Assembly (NCBI GenBank): GCA_023151255.1
Contig: JAKLJG010000007.1
Location: forward strand, 88,293 to 152,292
Length of the DNA: 64,000 nucleotides
From: Cyclobacteriaceae bacterium
GTDB lineage: Bacteria; Bacteroidota; Bacteroidia; Cytophagales; Cyclobacteriaceae
Reading direction: 5' to 3'
Position 1 is the first letter of the stretch; the number at the start of each line of letters is the position of its first letter. The translations under genes and the position numbers were made by a program. A model generated the notes under the pieces. The model saw only the letters and a list, made by a program, of their open reading frames with translations. It was not told where the DNA came from and ran no database searches. This document shows, piece after piece, positions 35,698 to 45,238 of this stretch.

Positions 35698-38331
35698 TTA
35701 TAGTAATTCAATGGAAAGTATGTTGCCGTCCGCATAGAACAATTTTATGGCACCATCAAAACTGATGGTGGTTATTCCTGAGTCAACAGGTGCATCAACG
35801 AGTGTGTTGCCGCTGCCATCATATAAATAGCTAAGTTCCTGCTCTTTATCGGTTAATACGATGACCGTCTTACCCGAACCAAAATCATAGTACTGAACAT
35901 GCACCGGGTTCATTCCAACATAATCATTGGCAATAAACTCCCGCCCGTCATCATCAAACACCAATAACCGTTTTGCACTCTGGCGAACGATGACGTATCC
36001 ATTGCCGGACTGTTCTTCAACCAGTGAAAACTGATCGGTTACCGTTGCCTTCACCAACGGTTCGCGGGTAAGAATTTTTCCTTCCGCTGAAAACCGGGTT
36101 TTTATTCCGTCTTTCGAAATACAGGTAAATACCGAACCGGCCAGGTTGCGGCCCGGTTCAAAAGTAAGATAGCCGGACGGACGGAAGTCCAGTACTACAG
36201 GAAACCCTTTAACCGCTTCGCCTTTCCGGTTCATGAGTAGCACGGTTCCGTCTTCACGAGCTGCTACAATAAAATCCTTGCCCTGAACGCGGTAATGCCG
36301 GGGCGGCATAATAAGCCGCCCTTCCGCTGATTTCGGTTTCCAGCCGTCAAGAGGCTGCCCTTGTTTGTCGAACATCCATATTTTGCCAGCCCGATCGGAA
36401 ATAATAAACCGGTATCGTTTGCTGTTGTCGTAGTCGATCACATTAGTAAACTCCGGTTGTTGCACAGGTATTGAAACCGGAAAAGGGCTTACATAATTGC
36501 CCAGCCTATCAATAACATGCAGTTTACCCGGTGTAACAAAAAGCAACTGGAGTTTTCCGTTGTTGAAATAGTCAACTTGCTTTATTTCTCCGCTTATCGT
36601 GCCGCCAGGCAAAAGGCTCCAAAGGATCTTCCCTTCCGGTGATAAATAATGCAGCATGCCCAGAGAATCCTGAAATACAAAATCGTTTTGTTTTGTTGTG
36701 TGGTTGCGTACGCTGTACAAGGATGACTTAACCGGAGCATTTAAAACAACCTGCATGCGCCCTTTATTGGCATGCTCCGGCAAGACGGCCGAACCGGAAG
36801 GCATTACGATGGCATGGGTGTAAAACATGCCGTTCAGGTTACTGAATTGAATAGCCCCCACACCGGGGCGGTCTAATACTGTCGGATTCTCAGTAAAAAA
36901 TGCCCTCCAGGAAGGCGCCAACCGCTGTACCAACGTATTTTTTAGCAGTGGAAAATTAAAATAAATGCTTACGTTGGACTCCAGTAAAGTGGCATCTAGA
37001 AACTGATTGGTGGCCACCGATTTACCCCAAACTTCTTCCTGATCAATGTCGTCCAGAAAACGCTTCAGGTCACTCAGATTATCTGAAAGAAACAATGTTT
37101 TGCCCGAAATGGTATAATAGGTCAGGTCGGAGCCGGTTACCAGCGGGCGAAAAAGTTTTTGAGCCAGGTTCTTAATTTCAATTTTGCGAAGTTCGTACGA
37201 ACTGTACCTCTCAATATATAAAGAATCACCACTCTCGGTTGCTTTTGATAACTGATGGAATACCGTTGTCCAACGTTCACTATCTGATAAATTAACCAAC
37301 ACTACCCGTGCCAGTTCATTCTTCCTCCGCTCCAAGAGGCACACCGAAAGTTCGTTACCCAAGCCTGCAAACAAGTTTTCAAAATCAACGGCCGCCAGCG
37401 CGCGCAACGAATCCTGAAGTTTACTGTTGCCGGCCAGGGGCAAATTTTTATAGAAAACTGCCCCATCGGTAATACCGTAGTTGGTTACAACCAAGGCCCT
37501 GTTTGAAATAAGTTGCTTATGCGAAAAGGCAACGGGGTTCTGGCCTGCAAAGTAAGATAACAGCGAACCATCTGATATGTGATCGATAAGTGAAAAACCA
37601 CTCAGGGTTAGCGAAGCGCTTTCCTTAATATCGAGCACCGCAGTTTGTCCAATTACGGGTTTTAAAGCGGCACCCTCCGGCAGTAAACTGTTAAAAAGTG
37701 TGTTTAACCCCTCGTAACGTATAAACAGGTTACCTGCATCATTTTTTACAACGGGCAATTTTTTTACCTGCTCAAGCTGGGTTTCAAATCTCCTGGCTCC
37801 GTTTGTATTATAGGTTCGTATAACATCTTCTACAAGAAAGGAGGTAAAACTACCTATCCAGAAATTTTCGATAACAACCCAGGATAAAACCTGTTCATGT
37901 TGTTTTAATTCATAAATGGTAAAGCCTGCATACTCTCTTTTGGCCGGTTGTGTTGCAGGTTTCACCAAACGATCAGTGGCCTTACCCAAATCATCGGTAG
38001 TATAGAAAATGAAGTCAAAATTGTTTCGCTGTGTTACATGAAGCGAAGCCAGCCAGGTTGATGCACCAGCGATGTGGCTCAGAAAGTTGCTAATTAGATC
38101 ACCGGATCTGGTATTTACTGCAACCCGGTTAACCGACTGCCAAACGGGGTTATCCTGCAGTTGTGTAAGGCACGATTTACAACTGCCTGATTCATACACT
38201 AACACGGCCTGTTCAGGAATAAGGTTCCAAACGGAAACCGCTTTCTGCTGCGAAACCTTAACGTAAACTACGATGCCCGTAATAACAAGCAGAATAAACA
38301 CGACTGATAAAAAAAGGGCATTTTTTTTCAC
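35698..38331 (-). CDS. large membrane-anchored protein with C-terminal propeller-like region
   Basis: I do not recognise a named family. A transmembrane anchor (about residues 4-23) is followed by an extracytoplasmic region of about 850 residues. The first 500 residues resemble the DUF3352-type lipoproteins that measure solute-like domains. From about residue 540 short beta repeats resemble PQQ/WD-type propellers (FQDSLGMLHYLSPEGKILW, KLHVIDRLGNYV, KIWMFDKQGQPLDGW, TVLLMNRKGEAVKGFP). I place the start at GTG 38331 (then KKNALFLSVVF), which gives a normal n-region. TTG at 38346 is the alternative. A Cys-x2-Cys pair (CKSC) follows the anchor. The gene is isolated between convergent or separately transcribed neighbours. 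Confidence 0.7.
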   Translation of the reverse strand: MKKNALFLSVVFILLVITGIVVYVKVSQQKAVSVWNLIPEQAVLVYESGSCKSCLTQLQDNPVWQSVNRVAVNTRSGDLISNFLSHIAGASTWLASLHVTQRNNFDFIFYTTDDLGKATDRLVKPATQPAKREYAGFTIYELKQHEQVLSWVVIENFWIGSFTSFLVEDVIRTYNTNGARRFETQLEQVKKLPVVKNDAGNLFIRYEGLNTLFNSLLPEGAALKPVIGQTAVLDIKESASLTLSGFSLIDHISDGSLLSYFAGQNPVAFSHKQLISNRALVVTNYGITDGAVFYKNLPLAGNSKLQDSLRALAAVDFENLFAGLGNELSVCLLERRKNELARVVLVNLSDSERWTTVFHQLSKATESGDSLYIERYSSYELRKIEIKNLAQKLFRPLVTGSDLTYYTISGKTLFLSDNLSDLKRFLDDIDQEEVWGKSVATNQFLDATLLESNVSIYFNFPLLKNTLVQRLAPSWRAFFTENPTVLDRPGVGAIQFSNLNGMFYTHAIVMPSGSAVLPEHANKGRMQVVLNAPVKSSLYSVRNHTTKQNDFVFQDSLGMLHYLSPEGKILWSLLPGGTISGEIKQVDYFNNGKLQLLFVTPGKLHVIDRLGNYVSPFPVSIPVQQPEFTNVIDYDNSKRYRFIISDRAGKIWMFDKQGQPLDGWKPKSAEGRLIMPPRHYRVQGKDFIVAAREDGTVLLMNRKGEAVKGFPVVLDFRPSGYLTFEPGRNLAGSVFTCISKDGIKTRFSAEGKILTREPLVKATVTDQFSLVEEQSGNGYVIVRQSAKRLLVFDDDGREFIANDYVGMNPVHVQYYDFGSGKTVIVLTDKEQELSYLYDGSGNTLVDAPVDSGITTISFDGAIKLFYADGNILSIELL

Positions 38332-38409
38332 GCCACAGTCATTCAATTTTATTGAAATATAGAACCTCTTTTGTAAGGTAAAAAATCAGCGTGAGCAGCC
38401 GTATAAAAA

Positions 38410-39693
38410 TTAAACAGCAACCTCCTTTCGGAAGATAGTCTGCAACCTATCGGGACCGGTTGACACCAGCGTTATCGGCACATTCAATTCCTGCTCAATA
38501 AACTGAATATAATTTTCAAGTTCAACAGGCAGTGAATCTCCGGTTTTGTGAGTTAGGGGCACGCTCCATCCTTTAAACTCCTGGTACACAGGCAGGATTT
38601 TATCATGAACCAGTTCATAGGGCAGCATGTCGGTAATGGTGCCGTCTTTAAGCTGGTATTTAACACATACCTTAATTGTAGGGAAAATGCTCAACACATC
38701 CGCCTTCATCATCAGCAGCCGGGTTACCCCGTTTATCATAATGGAGTATTTCAATGCCGGTATGTCAATCCAGCCGCACCGCCTGGGCCGTCCGGTGGTT
38801 GACCCAAATTCATTACCCTCCTTTCTCATCCGTTCACCTTCTTCATTAAGAAGCTCGGTAGGAAAAGGACCACTGCCAACACGGGTACTGTAAGCCTTAA
38901 AGATGCCATAGACTTCCCCAATATGCTTTGGCGCCACCCCCAGGCCGGTACACGCACCGGCCGCAATGGTGTTGGAACTGGTTACGAACGGATAACTTCC
39001 GAAGTCAATATCCAGCAGCGACCCCTGCGCTCCTTCGGCCAATATGGTTGAGCCGGCTTTTAACTCGTTGTTTATCATGTATTCACTTTCAACCAGGTTA
39101 AACTGGCGAAGGAATTGTACAGCATCAAAAAACTGTTCGCACAACTCAGGCCAGTTAAACGTTACCGGATAGTTTTTAAGGATGGCCAGGTGGCTCTCGG
39201 CCAGTTTGTTGAACTTATCATTAAAATTATCGGAAAGTATATCCCCTACGCGCAGCCCCTGCCTGCCGATTTTATCCTGATACGATGGGCCAATACCTTT
39301 CAGGGTTGAACCAATTTTATTTTCACCTTTGGCTGCTTCGAAAGCCTGATCGAGCAGGCGGTGCGAAGGGATAATCAGGGTTGCCTTCTTGGAGATAAAC
39401 AAATTGGCCCGAAGGTTAATATTGAACTTACTGAGGGATTCAATCTCTTTTTTGAAGATGACGGGATCAAGTACAACTCCGTTGCCGATAATGTTTTTTG
39501 TCCTTTCGCGGAAGATGCCGGACGGAATCTGGTGCAAAACGTGTTTTATGCCTTCAAACTCCAGGGTATGGCCGGCATTGGGGCCTCCCTGAAAGCGTGC
39601 AACCACATCATATTTTGGAGCCAGCACATCAACAATTTTTCCTTTTCCTTCATCACCCCACTGAAGGCCTAACAATACATCAACTTTAGCCAT
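38410..39693 (-). CDS. purA: adenylosuccinate synthetase
   Basis: The first committed enzyme of AMP synthesis, joining IMP and aspartate with GTP. The GTP-binding loop GDEGKGK is at 13-19 with the catalytic Asp14, and NAGHT follows at about 40-44. TLKGIGPSYQDK, EGAQGSLLDIDFG and TTGRPRRCGW are all present. The length of 427 residues is normal. It starts 25 bases after the STAS gene and could be the last gene of a fur-STAS-purA transcript. The Rel gene lies upstream on the same strand, and (p)ppGpp is a known inhibitor of this enzyme class. Confidence 0.97.
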   Translation of the reverse strand: MAKVDVLLGLQWGDEGKGKIVDVLAPKYDVVARFQGGPNAGHTLEFEGIKHVLHQIPSGIFRERTKNIIGNGVVLDPVIFKKEIESLSKFNINLRANLFISKKATLIIPSHRLLDQAFEAAKGENKIGSTLKGIGPSYQDKIGRQGLRVGDILSDNFNDKFNKLAESHLAILKNYPVTFNWPELCEQFFDAVQFLRQFNLVESEYMINNELKAGSTILAEGAQGSLLDIDFGSYPFVTSSNTIAAGACTGLGVAPKHIGEVYGIFKAYSTRVGSGPFPTELLNEEGERMRKEGNEFGSTTGRPRRCGWIDIPALKYSIMINGVTRLLMMKADVLSIFPTIKVCVKYQLKDGTITDMLPYELVHDKILPVYQEFKGWSVPLTHKTGDSLPVELENYIQFIEQELNVPITLVSTGPDRLQTIFRKEVAV

Positions 39694-39718
39694 AGCCGGT
39701 TACATATAAAGGATTTGG

Positions 39719-40045
39719 TTAAACTGCTTCGGTTTCGGATTGAACTACCTGAAAAATAGAGTTCAACTTAGTGATAACCAGTAATTTCTTCACGCTCTCA
39801 GAAGGCTTTAACAGAAACACTTCTCCGCCCTTGTTTCTGAACTTGGTTAAAATGGTAATCAGCACACCAATGCCGCTGCTGTTAATGTAACGCAGGTTGG
39901 AGATATCAATAATGCATTTACTTACCTGGCTGTTCAGCGCATCCGTTACAACCCCGATGATTCCGGCCCCGTCATGCTCACCAATTAAGTCGCCCGATAA
40001 ACGAAGCACCAGGCTTCCGTTTTTATGTTCACTCAAAAAAGTCAT
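39719..40045 (-). CDS. STAS-domain protein (anti-sigma-factor-antagonist type)
   Basis: A single STAS domain of 108 residues. The conserved loop [13 protein letters not shown] holds Ser56/Ser57, one of which would be the site phosphorylated by a partner kinase, as in SpoIIAA. No anti-sigma kinase or phosphatase gene is in the window. Its ATG overlaps the Fur-family stop by four bases, so translation is coupled to that regulator. It is followed after 25 bases by purA. The pairing with a metal- or redox-responsive repressor is unusual and may be functional or just local operon order. Confidence 0.88.
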   Translation of the reverse strand: MTFLSEHKNGSLVLRLSGDLIGEHDGAGIIGVVTDALNSQVSKCIIDISNLRYINSSGIGVLITILTKFRNKGGEVFLLKPSESVKKLLVITKLNSIFQVVQSETEAV

Positions 40046-40521
40046 TTTTTTAAATCGTTACGTTTTTTATTCTGACAAGTGGGTTGTGTACATGATCCGT
40101 ACAGGATGAGGGAATGGTGAACAACATCAAAATGCAATACTTCACCTACGGTTTTCTGAATAGTGTGGATGCGGGGATCGCAGAATTCAACCACCTTATG
40201 GCAGTCGGTGCAGATTAAATGATCATGCTGCCTGTACCCATACGATTTTTCGTACTGCGCCAGGTTCTTACCAAACTGGTGTTTACTTACCAGGTCGCAC
40301 TCCACAAGTAAATCCAGGGTGTTATAAACTGTGGCCCGGCTAACCTGGTATTCTTTGCGCTTCATGCTTTGGTAGAGTGATTCTACATCAAAGTGACCGT
40401 TGTGGGAGTAGATCTCTTCCAGGATAGCATACCGTTCGGGGGTTTTCCGCAACTCCCGGCTTTCCAGGTAGGCAGTAAAAATCTTCTTTACTTCTTCAAA
40501 AACCGTCAGATTAGCCACCAT
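40042..40521 (-). CDS. Fur-family transcriptional regulator
   Basis: The 159-residue protein has an N-terminal winged helix with the recognition helix [14 protein letters not shown] and the linker [11 protein letters not shown]. The metal site opens with [15 protein letters not shown]. Cys104 and Cys107 form the first half of the structural zinc site, and Cys144 and Cys149 (CTQPTC) the second, with a four-residue rather than the usual two-residue gap. Whether it senses iron, zinc or peroxide cannot be told. The start is ATG at 40521. A perfect -7 element ends four bases before that codon, so the message may be leaderless. The stop overlaps the STAS start by four bases. Confidence 0.93.
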   Translation of the reverse strand: MVANLTVFEEVKKIFTAYLESRELRKTPERYAILEEIYSHNGHFDVESLYQSMKRKEYQVSRATVYNTLDLLVECDLVSKHQFGKNLAQYEKSYGYRQHDHLICTDCHKVVEFCDPRIHTIQKTVGEVLHFDVVHHSLILYGSCTQPTCQNKKRNDLKK

Positions 40522-40525
40522 GGCA

Positions 40526-40533
40526 CAAAGATA
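40526..40533 (-). promoter_or_regulatory. candidate -7 element of the Fur-family gene (TATCTTTG)
   Basis: A perfect TAnnTTTG match on the minus strand is followed by TGCC and then the ATG. With transcription starting a few bases after the element, little or no leader would precede the start codon. Confidence 0.5.
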
Positions 40534-40556
40534 CAGGAGAATGGCAGAATTAACAG

Positions 40557-42773
40557 TTATTCTTTTGAATCGAACCGGCTCACTTTAACTACCCCCTCAA
40601 CCTTTTCTAATTTCTGTATGAGTTGTTCCAGGTGGCGGGTATCGTTTACATACAGCATAATTTCGCCTTCAAAGATGCCGGAATCAGTATGGAACGACAT
40701 CGAACTCATATTCACTTTCAGTTCCTCCGAAATGATTTTGGATACGTCATTAATAAGCCCTACCCTATCCGTTCCTCTGACTTTCAGACCCGTAAGGAAA
40801 GCCACTTCATGCTGCGATGTCCATTTTGCTTTAACTACACGGTTGCCGTGGCTGGCCAGCAATTCGGTGGCATTGGGGCAGGTAGTGCGGTGTATTTTTA
40901 TTCCTTCATTAACGGTAACAAAACCGAAAACATCATCACCCGGTATGGGCGTACAACATTTGGCCAGCTTGTAATCAACCACATCCATATCTTCGCCAAT
41001 CAGCAGGATGTCTTCGTAACGCCCCTTTATGCGGGTAATTTCCTGCTCAATTACCTTGGCATCGGCCACGCGTACATTAGGTTTCGTTTTGAGGGGTGAG
41101 GCCGGTTTATACTCTTTAAACCGCTTGATGTCGGCCGTATTGATAATACCTTTACCCACCCGGTAGTACAACTCGAAATGACTGGCCAGGCCAAAGTATT
41201 CGCGCATCTGCTCCAGTATAATGTGGGTGGGTTCAACTTTTAGCTGCTTTAGCTTACGCTGAATGATCTCCTTCCCTTCTTCGGCAATCCGCTTCTTATC
41301 TTCTTTAAGGTTGTCTTTAATTTTTGAGCGGGCCTTAGAGGTTACCACAAACCGCAGCCAGTCTTCATGCGGTTTTTGCTTTTGCGAAGTGAGTATTTCA
41401 ATCTGGTCGCCATTTTTGAGTACATAATTAATGGGTACCAGTTTGTTGTTAACCTTTGCACCAATGCATTTTGAGCCCACCTGGGTGTGAATTTCAAACG
41501 CAAAGTCTAAGGCAGTGGCCCCGTAGGGCAAGGTTTTTAATTCACCACGAGGTGTAAACACAAATACTTCATCGCTAAACAGGTTACCACGAAAGTCATT
41601 TACAAAGTCGAGTGCAGAGTGATCGTTCTGTTCCAATGTATCGCGCACTTTGGCAAGCCATTTCTCAAGGTTCGATTCGTGCGCAGCCGATGATTCTTTG
41701 TACTTCCAGTGGGCAGCATATCCCTTCTCCGCAATTTCATCCATGCGCTGCGTGCGTATTTGCACCTCCACCCACTGGCCGTTCTTGGCCATTACGGTGG
41801 TGTGCAGCGATTCGTACCCGTTGGCTTTGGGGGTGCTTATCCAATCGCGCAGCCTGTCGGGATTGGGGGTGTAAAAATCAGTTACAATAGAATATACCTG
41901 CCAGCACAACGCTTTTTCCTGCTCAAGGGGTGCATCCAGTATAATGCGTATTGCAAACAGATCATACACTTCTTCGAAGGGTATGTTTTGCTTACGCATT
42001 TTGTTGCATATGGAATAAATTGATTTTGGCCGGCCTTTGATTTCGTATTTGATTTTAAGCCTGTCCAACTCTTCCTTAATCGGCTGCATAAACTGCTTAA
42101 TAAATTTATTACGTGCAGCCCTTGTATCGTCAATGTTACGCGCAATGGAGTCGTACATCGGGCGGTCGGTAAACCTGAGGTACAAATCTTCCAATTCACT
42201 TTTTATGGCATTCAGGCCAAGCCGGTGAGCCAGTGGCGCATATAAATAAATAGTCTCGGAGGCGATTTTGAGTTGTTTGTTGCGCGGCATGCTGTCGAGT
42301 GTGCGCATGTTGTGCAGCCGATCAGCCAGCTTTATGAGGATTACCCGCACATCCTCCGAAAGGGTAAACAGCATTTTCCGGAAGTTTTCAGCTTGCTGCG
42401 ATGTGCCATACTCAAATACGCCCGATACTTTTGTTAACCCGTCAATAATACGGGCTACCTTTTTGCCGAACATCCGTTCAATGTCGGTCAGTTCAAGGTC
42501 GGTATCTTCAACCACATCGTGAAGCAAAGCAGAAATTATGGAGGTGGTTCCCAGGCCGATTTCCTCAACGCAAATCTGGGCTACCGCCAGGGGATGAAAA
42601 ATATAGGGCTCACCGGATTTCCTGCGCATTTCCTTATGCGCCTCAAGCGCCATTGTAAAGGCTTTCTTTATTAACCGGGCATCACCTTCCTTTAAAACAG
42701 GTTTGGCTTTCCGCAGCAGTTTCCGATACCTGCTGATAATTTCCCTTTTCTCCTGCTCTACATCAATAACCAT
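40557..42773 (-). CDS. rel: bifunctional (p)ppGpp synthetase/hydrolase
   Basis: The 738-residue protein has the complete RelA/SpoT plan. An N-terminal HD hydrolase domain has HDVVED at 85-90. The synthetase domain follows with [16 protein letters not shown] residues, YESLHTTV and the [24 protein letters not shown] segment. A TGS domain ([19 protein letters not shown]), a conserved-cysteine region ([11 protein letters not shown]) and a C-terminal ACT domain follow. Both catalytic domains look intact, so it can make and degrade (p)ppGpp. It lies 35 bases upstream of the Fur-family gene, which has its own promoter element. Known relatives carry rel, relA or spoT names; the symbol denotes the single bifunctional type. 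Confidence 0.95.
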   Translation of the reverse strand: MVIDVEQEKREIISRYRKLLRKAKPVLKEGDARLIKKAFTMALEAHKEMRRKSGEPYIFHPLAVAQICVEEIGLGTTSIISALLHDVVEDTDLELTDIERMFGKKVARIIDGLTKVSGVFEYGTSQQAENFRKMLFTLSEDVRVILIKLADRLHNMRTLDSMPRNKQLKIASETIYLYAPLAHRLGLNAIKSELEDLYLRFTDRPMYDSIARNIDDTRAARNKFIKQFMQPIKEELDRLKIKYEIKGRPKSIYSICNKMRKQNIPFEEVYDLFAIRIILDAPLEQEKALCWQVYSIVTDFYTPNPDRLRDWISTPKANGYESLHTTVMAKNGQWVEVQIRTQRMDEIAEKGYAAHWKYKESSAAHESNLEKWLAKVRDTLEQNDHSALDFVNDFRGNLFSDEVFVFTPRGELKTLPYGATALDFAFEIHTQVGSKCIGAKVNNKLVPINYVLKNGDQIEILTSQKQKPHEDWLRFVVTSKARSKIKDNLKEDKKRIAEEGKEIIQRKLKQLKVEPTHIILEQMREYFGLASHFELYYRVGKGIINTADIKRFKEYKPASPLKTKPNVRVADAKVIEQEITRIKGRYEDILLIGEDMDVVDYKLAKCCTPIPGDDVFGFVTVNEGIKIHRTTCPNATELLASHGNRVVKAKWTSQHEVAFLTGLKVRGTDRVGLINDVSKIISEELKVNMSSMSFHTDSGIFEGEIMLYVNDTRHLEQLIQKLEKVEGVVKVSRFDSKE

Positions 42774-42853
42774 CCGGAAAGTGGTTTACTTATGGTTTAC
42801 CGAACCTACCCAAGATAACAAATTATTGGTGTTCCTAATTTCTTAATTATCTA

Positions 42854-42861
42854 TAAATTTG
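42854..42861 (+). promoter_or_regulatory. candidate -7 element of tRNA-Leu (TAAATTTG)
   Basis: A perfect TAnnTTTG match lies 37 bases upstream of the tRNA 5' end. A TTG at 42826-42828 is 25 bases further up, somewhat more than the usual spacing. Confidence 0.5.
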
Positions 42862-42898
42862 CGCTCCTTTTACCGAAGCCGGTTCACTAAATATACCA

Positions 42899-42983
42899 GC
42901 GGATGTGGCGTAATTGGCAGCCGCGCCAGACTTAGGATCTGGTGCCGAAAGGCGTGGGGGTTCGAGTCCCTCCATCCGCACCA
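42899..42983 (+). tRNA. tRNA-Leu (anticodon UAG)
   Basis: The acceptor strand GCGGATG pairs with CATCCGC, followed by A and an encoded CCA end. The anticodon stem CCAGA/TCTGG closes the loop CTTAGGA, giving anticodon TAG (UAG), which reads CUN leucine codons. A long variable arm (TGCCGAAAGGCGT) marks a class II tRNA, as expected for leucine. The T arm GGGGG-TTCGAGT-CCCTC is normal. Trigger factor, clpP and clpX follow on the same strand. Confidence 0.97.
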
Positions 42984-43045
42984 TGTTGTAAACCTCACCA
43001 ACAGCCGATGAGGGTACATATTGCTAATTCAAAACTGAGAAACCT

Positions 43046-44389
43046 TTGGAAATAACTCTTGACAAACAAAGTAAAACGGAAGGCCTGATTAAGATCCGGT
43101 TAGGACAATCTGATTACCAACCCGGTGTGGAAGAAAAAGTACGCACTTACGCCCGTAAAGCCAATCTAAAGGGTTTCAGGCAAGGCAAAGTACCAACAGG
43201 TGTCATTAAACAAATGTTTGGCAAGTCCATCCTTGTTGAAGAAGTAAACCAACTGCTTTCCAATAAACTCTCCGATTACATCAAAGAAAACAAGCTGCGT
43301 ATTATAGGCGAACCCCTGCCCAACCTTGAAAAGGCCAATGCATTAGACTGGGAAAGTGCCAACGACCTGGAGTTTGAATACCAGGTTGGTTTGGTAGAGG
43401 ACTTCACCTACGACCTGTCGCCCAAAGTAAAAGTAAAAGTGTACCCGATTGAAGTGACCAATCAGGTAGTGGAAGAAACCCTGACCGACATTCGCCAACG
43501 ATTCGGTAAGATAACCCATCCGGAAATCAGTGAACCCGGTGACAGCCTGATTGGCGACCTGCGTTCGGCCGATGGCTCCTTCCAGCGCGAAAACGTGATC
43601 ATCAAAACCGAAACCCTCTCAAAAAAATACCAGGATTTTTTCCTTAACCGGAAACCGGAGGAGGAAATTACACTGGCTATTGAGGAGGTGTTTGATGCCG
43701 GCACCCTTTCAAAAATGCTGGGCGTTTCCGAAGAAGAAGCAAAACAACTGAACGGAGAGTTCACCTTCAAGGTAATCTCCCTCGGGCGCCTTGAACCCGC
43801 TGAATTAAACACAGCCCTGTTTGACCGGGTATTTGGAAAAGACAGCGTTACTACCGAAGAAGAATTTTTAAACAAGATAAAAGAAACTATTCAGCAGAAT
43901 TATCAGCGCGAAACAGATCATTTTCTTGACCACGAAATTGAAGATTACTTCATTACCAATACAAAAATAAACCTGCCCGAAACTTTTCTTAAAACCTGGC
44001 TGATGCAAACCAGCAAAGGAGAACTAACCCGGGAAACAATTGAAAAGGAGTTTGATGCCTACCTCCGTTCGTTGAAATGGGATCTGATAAAAAACCGCAT
44101 AGCCGAAGACAATAACATTACCGTTGAATCCGATGAGGTACGAGCCCGCGCCAAAGAACTGATCATCTCCCAATTCGGTGGCCCCTCGGTAGCCGGACAG
44201 CTAATGGATAAACTGGATGCCATTGCCGACAACTACCTGGCTCACGAAAACGGCCAGCATTTTATGCGCCTGTACAACCAACTGCGTCATGAGAAAATAC
44301 TAAAACTCATTAAAGAAAAAATTACGCTCACCGAAAAAAAGGTGAGCCTGGATGAATTCCGGAAAATGGCAGAGGAACATAAACATTAA
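43046..44389 (+). CDS. tig: trigger factor (ribosome-associated chaperone)
   Basis: Trigger factor binds near the ribosome exit tunnel and shields nascent chains. The ribosome-docking motif GFRQGKVP is at 43-50. The prolyl-isomerase domain region (about 150-240) is poorly conserved, as usual in Bacteroidota, and the long helical C-terminal arm follows. The length is 447 residues. The start is TTG at 43046: it gives MEITLDKQ, the same opening as family members, and no ATG or GTG occurs nearby in frame. It lies 62 bases after tRNA-Leu and 119 bases before clpP, and is closed by a terminator. The grouping with clpP-clpX is a common gene order. Confidence 0.93.
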   Translation: MEITLDKQSKTEGLIKIRLGQSDYQPGVEEKVRTYARKANLKGFRQGKVPTGVIKQMFGKSILVEEVNQLLSNKLSDYIKENKLRIIGEPLPNLEKANALDWESANDLEFEYQVGLVEDFTYDLSPKVKVKVYPIEVTNQVVEETLTDIRQRFGKITHPEISEPGDSLIGDLRSADGSFQRENVIIKTETLSKKYQDFFLNRKPEEEITLAIEEVFDAGTLSKMLGVSEEEAKQLNGEFTFKVISLGRLEPAELNTALFDRVFGKDSVTTEEEFLNKIKETIQQNYQRETDHFLDHEIEDYFITNTKINLPETFLKTWLMQTSKGELTRETIEKEFDAYLRSLKWDLIKNRIAEDNNITVESDEVRARAKELIISQFGGPSVAGQLMDKLDAIADNYLAHENGQHFMRLYNQLRHEKILKLIKEKITLTEKKVSLDEFRKMAEEHKH

Positions 44390-44408
44390 AACATAGTATA
44401 ACCCACAA

Positions 44409-44449
44409 AAAAATGGTTTTGCACAACAGCAAAGCCATTTTTATTTTTT
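44409..44449 (+). terminator. rho-independent terminator after tig
   Basis: Fourteen-base arms at 44409-44422 and 44429-44442 pair with a single G-U pair around an ACAACA loop, and T-rich sequence follows. The hairpin separates tig from clpP. Confidence 0.85.
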
Positions 44450-44508
44450 ATCCACCGGAATTCGCTGTTTTATTCTAATTTACTGCACATTTAAAAAACA
44501 ATTTTGCT

Positions 44509-45180
44509 ATGAACGAATTCAGAAAATATGCCGTACACCACCTGGGCATGAGCGGCAATACCGTTGACAGCTACGCCCAGAAAATTGAAAACATGACTCA
44601 GTATGTTATTGAAGAACGGCCGGGCAACTTCAGGGCTATTGATGTATTTACCCGCCTTATTTCCGACCGCATCATCTTTTTAGGCATGGGCGTTGACGAC
44701 CAGATTGCCAACCTGATTATCGCCCAACTGCTTTTTCTGGAATCGGCTGACCCGAAAAAGGACATTATCATGTACATAAACAGCCCGGGCGGCTCGGTAT
44801 ATGCCGGCCTCGGCATTTACGACACCATGCAGTACATTAATCCTGATGTAGCCACCATATGTATTGGCCTGGCCGCTTCGATGGGAGCTGTATTGCTGGC
44901 GGCCGGGGCACCCAAAAAGCGATCGGGGCTTACTCACAGCCGCATTATGATCCACCAGCCGTCATCGGGCATGCAGGGCACCTCAAAGGATATGGAAATC
45001 TCTCTGAAGCAAACCCTCGAAATCCGCGAAGACCTGTATAAAATCCTGGCTAAACATACCGGCAAGGATTTCAATACCATTGAAAAAGATTCCGACCGCG
45101 ACTATTGGATGCGGGCAACCGAAGCAAAGGATTATGGCATGATTGACGAGGTGCTGGAGCGCAAAAAACAGCGTAATTAA
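44509..45180 (+). CDS. clpP: ATP-dependent Clp protease proteolytic subunit
   Basis: The barrel-shaped serine protease that degrades substrates unfolded by ClpX. The catalytic Ser124 lies in [10 protein letters not shown] and the catalytic His149 in RIMIHQPS. The Asp of the triad is in the DSDRDYWM segment. [10 protein letters not shown], the oxyanion strand, is also present. The length is 223 residues. The first 30 residues before the conserved VIEERPG include a short extension that may be removed on maturation. clpX follows after 58 bases and has its own -7 element. Confidence 0.97.
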   Translation: MNEFRKYAVHHLGMSGNTVDSYAQKIENMTQYVIEERPGNFRAIDVFTRLISDRIIFLGMGVDDQIANLIIAQLLFLESADPKKDIIMYINSPGGSVYAGLGIYDTMQYINPDVATICIGLAASMGAVLLAAGAPKKRSGLTHSRIMIHQPSSGMQGTSKDMEISLKQTLEIREDLYKILAKHTGKDFNTIEKDSDRDYWMRATEAKDYGMIDEVLERKKQRN

Positions 45181-45210
45181 TCGGCTTTAAAAACTACCAA
45201 ATTTTAGTGG

Positions 45211-45218
45211 TACCTTTG
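45211..45218 (+). promoter_or_regulatory. candidate -7 element of clpX (TACCTTTG)
   Basis: A perfect TAnnTTTG match lies 20 bases before the clpX ATG. TTTA at 45186-45189, 21 bases further up, may serve as a weak -33 region. clpX can therefore be read independently of clpP. Confidence 0.6.
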
Positions 45219-45238
45219 CACCAGAACTGATTTCGGTT

